The notes under the pieces: model-generated | Told to the model about the DNA's origin: nothing | Databases searched by the model: none | The model's input: the letters and a program-made list of their open reading frames with translations, nothing else | Program-made: the position numbers and the translations under genes | NCBI GenBank assembly: GCA_002344785.1 | Contig: DDUL01000009.1 | Coordinates: forward strand, 7,506 to 71,505 | DNA length: 64,000 nucleotides | Source: Bdellovibrionaceae bacterium UBA2339 | GTDB taxonomy: Bacteria > Bdellovibrionota > Bdellovibrionia > Bdellovibrionales > JAMPXM01 | Direction: 5' to 3' | Shown here: positions 59,707 to 64,000 of the stretch, piece after piece | Position numbering within the stretch: the stretch's first letter is position 1 | Layout of the letters: each line of letters starts with the position of its first letter

Positions 59707-60729
59707 ACGCCGCTCCCAAGCCAGCGCTGTTTTGCAAATCACCTCAAGATTCGCAAAGCGAGGCGTCCACGCCGTTTCGGCTTGTAATCGGCGCGAGTCA
59801 CAAGCCACCCGAACCACATCGCCCGCGCGACGTGGCCCTTCGACAATCGGAAAATTCACGCCTGAAACTTCGCGCATGCAGGCGAGCACTTCGCGCACCG
59901 AATAGGGTTTTCCATAACCCACATTGTACACACGTGGTTCGCGCGGCTTTGCCAAGGTCTCCATCACCGCAAGATGCGCGCCCGCAATGTCCATGACATG
60001 CACATAGTCGCGCAGACAAGTTCCATCCGGAGTTGGATAGTCGGTTCCGTGAATGATCATTTGCGACGCGGAGGCCGTCGCGCCGGCCTTCGGCTCGCGT
60101 TCTTGGGCGCGCTCCATCTTCACAACCGTTTGCGCGGCAAGCTTGATCAAGTGCGAGGCCTCTGGCGTGGATTGTCCCGTGCGCATCTCAGGATCTGCGC
60201 CCGCGACATTGAAATAGCGCAAGATCGCCAGACTTCCGCCGCGCTTCGCGAACAATTCGCGCAAGCCCTGTTCGGCGCGCAGCTTCGATTCCCCATAGGG
60301 CGAGGCTGGCGCTACAGCATGATCTTCGCCGATCAAGTCGCCGGAAGTGTTGCCATAGACCGCCGCTGTCGAAGACAAGATGAACCACGGCACATCCAGA
60401 TCGCGCAAGGTCCCGGCCAGCGCCAATGTCTGCTGCGTGTTGTGTGCAAAATATAAATCAGGGAGGCGCACGCTCTCATCCACGCGCGCCTTGGCCGCAA
60501 AATGCATGGCACCCGCCAAAGGTGAGCGCGCGTGCTCACGCGCGAGCATCGCGGCGATCTCGGCCGAGCCCACTTGGCCTCGCAATAAAATCGCGCCCGG
60601 CGGCAGCGAAGACTCGTGGCCGGTCGACAAGTCGTCGATGACCAAGACCTCGTGGCCTCGACCGACCAGCTCCCAACACATGTGAGAGCCGATGTAGCCG
60701 GCACCGCCTGTGACCAGAATTCGACTCAT
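59686..60729 (-). CDS. galE: UDP-glucose 4-epimerase
   Basis: Interconverts UDP-Glc/UDP-Gal (or the N-acetyl forms) with bound NAD. 347 aa extended-SDR protein: TGGAGYIGSHMCWEL at the N-terminus, IDDLSTGHESSLP, ILSSTAAVYGNTSG with the catalytic Ser, and Tyr/Lys in SPYGESKLRAEQ near residue 147, RYFNVAGADPE and DGTCLRDYVHVMDIAGAH. It supplies Gal or GalNAc donors for the adjacent surface-glycan genes. The start is ATG with a GGTTTCGCG upstream. It is divergent from the sugar transferase. Confidence 0.96.
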   Translation of the reverse strand: MSRILVTGGAGYIGSHMCWELVGRGHEVLVIDDLSTGHESSLPPGAILLRGQVGSAEIAAMLAREHARSPLAGAMHFAAKARVDESVRLPDLYFAHNTQQTLALAGTLRDLDVPWFILSSTAAVYGNTSGDLIGEDHAVAPASPYGESKLRAEQGLRELFAKRGGSLAILRYFNVAGADPEMRTGQSTPEASHLIKLAAQTVVKMERAQEREPKAGATASASQMIIHGTDYPTPDGTCLRDYVHVMDIAGAHLAVMETLAKPREPRVYNVGYGKPYSVREVLACMREVSGVNFPIVEGPRRAGDVVRVACDSRRLQAETAWTPRFANLEVICKTALAWERRLAASTP

Positions 60730-60855
60730 CGCGAAACCTCCGGCTCAAGCTCTATCCCGCAGTCTGCGGTTTTGTCCAGCAGGCGAGCGGATCGCGAAGG
60801 CGGCAGAAGTGAAAATGACAGTGCAAAAGCTGAGCACGCAACCTATACCAGAAGC

Positions 60856-62283
60856 GTGGACTCGATACGGCACGCCAAAAACCGACAAGTCAAACTTCTG
60901 CTCTTTGATTTCGCCGCAGCTGCAACGGCTTACACGGCGGCCTACGCGATTCGCATGGGCGAGCTGCCGCAAGAATTCCTGACTTCACTTCCCATCATGA
61001 GTTTTGTTTGGATCAACGCGCTTTCACTCTACGTCGCCGACGTCTATGGCGTGGATCCGCTTGAGGCGCCGTGGAAAAAGCCGCTGCAAACTTTTGTCAC
61101 CGCATGCGTGGCCGGCGGCTTGTACGTCGCCCTCATCTACGCCTTCGGCTCCAAAGAATTCAGCGGCGTCACCGGACGAGGCGTGTTGATGGGTGGCGAG
61201 TTCGCTTTCGCGACTCTCGCTTCGCTCGCTCGCTATCTCGCGTGGCGATCCGCGCTTCGCGAAGCGCGGCGCGCACGCTGGATTTTCATCGGCACCGAAG
61301 ACAGCCTCACACCTTGGCTCAAAGATTTGGCCGCACGCCCTGTCGCCGGTAGCTTCGAAGTTTATCTTCCGCAAGTCAGCGAAGCTTGGCGCACCAACTT
61401 GCAGAGCCTGCGCTCCAGCGAAGTTCGGCTCAAGGGATCTTGGACCGACATCGAAGCGCAGCTACCGCAAATTTCCCCGCACGAGATCGCCGGACTTGTG
61501 GTCGCCGTTCGCAGCAGCACCGCCCGTGAAATTTCACTTTCGGAAAGTATGCTGGATCGCCTGATGCGCGCGCGTTTGCAAGGTGTGCGCGTGTTGGATC
61601 TGGCCGACTTCTATGAAAACGTCTGGCGAAAAGTGCCGGTGTTTTATCTGGAGCGCGGATGGTTCGCGCTCTCCGGTGGCTTTCAGCTCCTGCATAACCC
61701 GATGGGCTTTCGTCTCAAGCGACTCATGGATTTGGCGTTAGCCTCATTATTGTTGGTGATCGCCGTGCCGATCATGTTGATCGTCATGTTGCTCATCAAA
61801 CTCGAAAGCCGAGGCGGCGCGGTCTACACTCAACAACGTGTCGGCGAAGGTGGGCGCGTCTTCACCATCTACAAGTTGCGCAGCATGCGCAGCGACTCCG
61901 AGGCTCGTGGCGCTCAGTGGGCCAAGTCCCACGACGCGCGCGTCACCCGCATCGGTCGCTTCATCCGCGCCACGCGCATCGACGAATTGCCCCAGCTGTT
62001 CAACGTGCTCCGAGGCGACATGAGCTTCATCGGCCCGCGCCCTGAGCGGCCCGAGTTCACCGGCGAGCTCGAACAAAAAATTCCCTACTACTCACTTCGC
62101 CATCTCTTGCGTCCTGGCATCACCGGCTGGGCACAAGTCATGTACCCCTACGGCGCCACCGTCGAAGACGCGCGCGAAAAACTGCAATTTGAACTCTATT
62201 ACATCAAGAACTACTCTTTGATTCTCGACGCCGCGATCATCCTGCGCACCATTCGCGTGGTGGTGACGGGGAGCGGGCGCTAA
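60856..62283 (+). CDS. Undecaprenyl-phosphate sugar phosphotransferase (polyprenyl glycosylphosphotransferase)
   Basis: 475 aa from a GTG start (start uncertain; no internal Met in the N-terminal part). The N-terminal half has four or five membrane helices and a Rossmann-like CoA-binding region. After a membrane hairpin (RLMDLALASLLLVIAVPIMLIVMLL) comes the bacterial sugar transferase domain: QQRVGEGGRVFTIYKLRSMR, TRIGRFIRATRIDELPQLFNVL, GDMSFIGPRPERPEF and LLRPGITGWAQV. It loads the first sugar-1-phosphate onto undecaprenyl phosphate to start capsule, exopolysaccharide or O-antigen. It is divergent from galE. Confidence 0.92.
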   Translation: MDSIRHAKNRQVKLLLFDFAAAATAYTAAYAIRMGELPQEFLTSLPIMSFVWINALSLYVADVYGVDPLEAPWKKPLQTFVTACVAGGLYVALIYAFGSKEFSGVTGRGVLMGGEFAFATLASLARYLAWRSALREARRARWIFIGTEDSLTPWLKDLAARPVAGSFEVYLPQVSEAWRTNLQSLRSSEVRLKGSWTDIEAQLPQISPHEIAGLVVAVRSSTAREISLSESMLDRLMRARLQGVRVLDLADFYENVWRKVPVFYLERGWFALSGGFQLLHNPMGFRLKRLMDLALASLLLVIAVPIMLIVMLLIKLESRGGAVYTQQRVGEGGRVFTIYKLRSMRSDSEARGAQWAKSHDARVTRIGRFIRATRIDELPQLFNVLRGDMSFIGPRPERPEFTGELEQKIPYYSLRHLLRPGITGWAQVMYPYGATVEDAREKLQFELYYIKNYSLILDAAIILRTIRVVVTGSGR

Positions 62284-62312
62284 ACGCCTGATCGTCGAGT
62301 CGGCGAGTGTCG

Positions 62313-62333
62313 GCTGGGAGCCAGCTGGGAGCC
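62313..62333. repeat. GCTGGGAGCC tandem repeat upstream of the GmhA-like gene
   Basis: GCTGGGAGCC occurs twice 11 bases apart, with a related GCTGGGTGTC at 62346. The sequence can also pair with itself as a hairpin downstream of the sugar transferase stop. Function unknown. Confidence 0.4.
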
Positions 62334-62394
62334 GGCCGGGTATCGGCTGGGTGTCGGTGCACTTCGGTGGAAATTGGATGAATAAGGAATGAAC

Positions 62395-63018
62395 ATGAGT
62401 CAAACGCCTCAAGATCCGCGTAGCAAAAATGAAATTTTCCAAGGCTCGCTCGAGAGTGTTGTGGCCCAATACGCCGATCGATACGCCCAAGGTTTGAAGG
62501 CTGTCAGCGCCAGTGAAATTCAAAAAGCCATCGATCTGATTCTGGCTTGCACATCCCGTCGCGGAATGATTTGGGTGGTCGGCAACGGCGGCTCTTCCGC
62601 CATCGCCGATCATCTCTGCTGTGATTGGACCAAAGGCACGCATCACGCCCAGCACCCCACAATTCGCTCGGTCAGTTTGTCATCGAATGTGGCGCTCCTT
62701 ACCGCCCTCGCCAATGACTTCTCGTTTGGCGAGGCCTATGCCACACAAGTGAAGTTTTACGCTCAAAGCAGCGATCTGCTCATCGCGATCTCGTCGTCGG
62801 GCAACAGTGACAACATCATCGCCGCCGTCGGTGAGGCGCGAGCGCGCAGTGTACCTGTGATTGGTTTGAGCGGATTTAGCGGCGGCCGTTTGCGAGAACT
62901 GGCGGATGTTTCTCTGCATGTGCCCGTAAACAACTACGGCATAGTTGAAGATGTGCACCAGTCACTCATGCACATCATCGCGCAGTCGATCGCGCGCCAA
63001 CGCGATCACGGAAAGTGA
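62395..63018 (+). CDS. gmhA: SIS-domain phosphosugar isomerase (GmhA-like)
   Basis: 207-aa single-SIS protein. VVGNGGSSAIADHLCCDWTKG near residue 65 is the sugar-phosphate binding start, then LSSNVALLTALANDFSFGEAY, IAISSSGNSDNIIAAVGEAR near residue 125 and EDVHQSLMHIIAQSIA near the end. Matches the GmhA/DiaA family; GmhA makes D-glycero-D-manno-heptose-7-phosphate for LPS core, DiaA binds DnaA. Nearness to sugar transferase and galE favours GmhA. The ATG at 62395 has AAGGA 6 bases upstream; an ATG at 62389 is less likely. Confidence 0.88.
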   Translation: MSQTPQDPRSKNEIFQGSLESVVAQYADRYAQGLKAVSASEIQKAIDLILACTSRRGMIWVVGNGGSSAIADHLCCDWTKGTHHAQHPTIRSVSLSSNVALLTALANDFSFGEAYATQVKFYAQSSDLLIAISSSGNSDNIIAAVGEARARSVPVIGLSGFSGGRLRELADVSLHVPVNNYGIVEDVHQSLMHIIAQSIARQRDHGK

Positions 63019-63064
63019 GCCTAGGTAACGAAGGCGAGCTTGGCTAGCCTGGCCTGGCTGTGAG

Positions 63065-63748
63065 CTAGCTCGGCAGCTTGATCCCGCGAGGTGGCCATTT
63101 GTGCTCGCGATCCGCTGAACTCGCGAGCGTCTCCCAATCACGCCGAAGGCGTTCGGGATCGACCAAAATTGTCCAGGTCTGAGATTCAATGAAGTTGGCG
63201 CCACTCATGACCGCTTCGGCTTGGAGAGTCCATTGCGTCTTGAGAGTCTGCCGACCTAGAGATTTGGCCGCGTTCTTCAGAATACTACCAATGACTCCGT
63301 CACCCAAAAGCGCATCGAGATTGAGATCCGCAAGACTCGGCGTCGGCTTGTAGCAAATTGGGATGTGAATTTCGAACGGCACATCCAGTCGCTGCGGCGG
63401 ATTCAGGCCAAAGTTTTGGCGGAGCGTAAGCGTTTCGGTGTGCACCGGCACGTGCTGCTGTTTGGACTTTTTCCCTCGCGTTTTATGCACCTCTTGACCA
63501 TTAAAGCTCAAAGTCAGCGCTTCGATCTGCAGCGGCTTCTTCGGTTTGATGATCACACTTCCGCGAACCACCGCGCCCAGCGCCGGTTGTACACTCTCGA
63601 GCTGGAGCAGCATCTCGCCCTTGCTGCGCTGATCCAGCTTTCGAAGAATGAGCGCGAGCCCACCGGCCGCCAGCGCCGCCGTAAGTCCGAATGTGAACCA
63701 GCTCTGAAATCCGAGCTGCTGAGGCAATTCTGATAGTTCGTTGATCAT
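63065..63748 (-). CDS. Membrane-anchored protein with arrestin/Spo0M-like domain
   Basis: 227 aa with one N-terminal membrane helix (WFTFGLTAALAAGGLALIL). The rest is beta-rich: GAVVRGSVIIKPKKPLQIEALTLSF, HTETLTL, VPFEIHIP, resembling the N-terminal arrestin-like fold of Spo0M or VPS26-type proteins, where a leading strand pair is followed by ligand-binding strands. By eye only. It overlaps the HNH gene start by four bases (ATGA). Confidence 0.65.
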   Translation of the reverse strand: MINELSELPQQLGFQSWFTFGLTAALAAGGLALILRKLDQRSKGEMLLQLESVQPALGAVVRGSVIIKPKKPLQIEALTLSFNGQEVHKTRGKKSKQQHVPVHTETLTLRQNFGLNPPQRLDVPFEIHIPICYKPTPSLADLNLDALLGDGVIGSILKNAAKSLGRQTLKTQWTLQAEAVMSGANFIESQTWTILVDPERLRRDWETLASSADREHKWPPRGIKLPS

Positions 63749-64000
63749 AGGTGAAATTCTCGTATGAGTTTCGCCCTACTGTCGAGCTTGCGTTCGCGTC
63801 GCTGGTTACAGTTGCGGCAGAGCGTGCGAAGATTGGCGGGCGTGTGTGTTCCTCCCTGGGCGAACGGATGAATGTGGTCAATTTCGAGCGCGTGGCGCGA
63901 GCCGCAGTTGGCGCACTTGTGCTGCGCTTCGTGCTGGATTTTGCGACGGAGTTTTTTCGGGATGTAGCGCGAGCGCTTTGGGGCCGGGGGCGCTTGTGTG
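63745..64000 (-). CDS. HNH endonuclease-like protein, 5' truncated by window edge
   Basis: The visible 84 C-terminal codons read RYIPKKLRRKI, then CANCG, the HNH core LEIDHIHPFAQGG and CRNCN, ending REFHL. The two CxxC pairs form a zinc ribbon and the H-N-H residues are in the ID-H-I-H and N positions. Such stand-alone HNH proteins are common in Bdellovibrio genomes with unknown targets. The start lies beyond the window. It is coupled to the downstream membrane protein. Confidence 0.85.
   Translation of the reverse strand, partial: TQAPPAPKRSRYIPKKLRRKIQHEAQHKCANCGSRHALEIDHIHPFAQGGTHTPANLRTLCRNCNQRRERKLDSRAKLIREFHL

Overview
The window reads as a compact chromosomal segment of a Gram-negative, flagellated bacterium, probably a member of Bdellovibrionota (Bdellovibrio-like). 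This rests on inference: two adjacent short (277 and 282 aa) Bdellovibrio-style flagellins behind sigma-28-type promoters, many secreted proteins and lipoproteins including a phenylalanine-type lipobox (FQNC), an M14 murein-peptidase-like gene, a typical stand-alone HNH protein, and mid-50s GC. No plasmid, phage, insertion sequence or CRISPR array is visible. Genes are packed tightly: ATGA/GTGA start-stop overlaps are common and several convergent pairs overlap in their coding ends.

Layout. 0-10.5 kb: a truncated PAS sensor kinase, a His-rich CDF metal transporter, tRNA-Leu(CAG), RNase R with long basic tails, UbiB, and an operon of a membrane di-iron hydroxylase, a CapA-like phosphoesterase and a ferritin-like di-iron protein. 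10.4-13.9 kb: a SCO copper chaperone beside a 930-aa periplasmic protein that joins two c-type haem domains to a PHM/DBH-type copper monooxygenase with all copper ligands visible. 14.3-16.5 kb: two flagellins with promoters, leaders and terminators. 16.7-25.9 kb: mostly one-directional genes, comprising two paralogues of an unrecognised small family, XRE and OmpR-type DNA-binding proteins, a haem-oxygenase-like di-iron oxidase (HDO) and three large secreted proteins of unknown function. 26.5-35.7 kb: a HAMP membrane protein, an HD phosphohydrolase, thyA-folA, a thiolase/SDR/acyl-CoA dehydrogenase operon and purD.

35.7-47.5 kb is the most unusual stretch: a P450, an AMP-forming acyl ligase, an MBOAT acyltransferase, a carrier protein, a PaiB/HDO/spermidine-synthase-like operon, a SAM-methyltransferase-like protein and an UnbV-UnbU pair (names from enediyne clusters, but no enediyne polyketide synthase is present here). 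It looks like a small biosynthetic locus that makes or transfers an activated acyl group, possibly onto an amine or polyamine. 47.5-53.9 kb: a GNAT, an NtrC-class regulator, a HAD-GAF-PAS-histidine-kinase fusion whose ATP-binding boxes look degenerate, and an M14 carboxypeptidase. 53.9-64 kb: envelope functions (glmU, glmS, a polysaccharide deacetylase lipoprotein, galE, an undecaprenyl-phosphate sugar transferase, a GmhA-like isomerase), an arrestin-like membrane protein and an HNH protein cut by the window edge.

How the parts work together: glmS and glmU supply UDP-GlcNAc, while galE, the sugar transferase and the GmhA-like isomerase point to surface glycan assembly. thyA-folA is a coupled dTMP/folate unit. 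Thiolase, SDR and acyl-CoA dehydrogenase form an acyl-CoA degradation unit. SCO probably loads copper into its neighbour monooxygenase.
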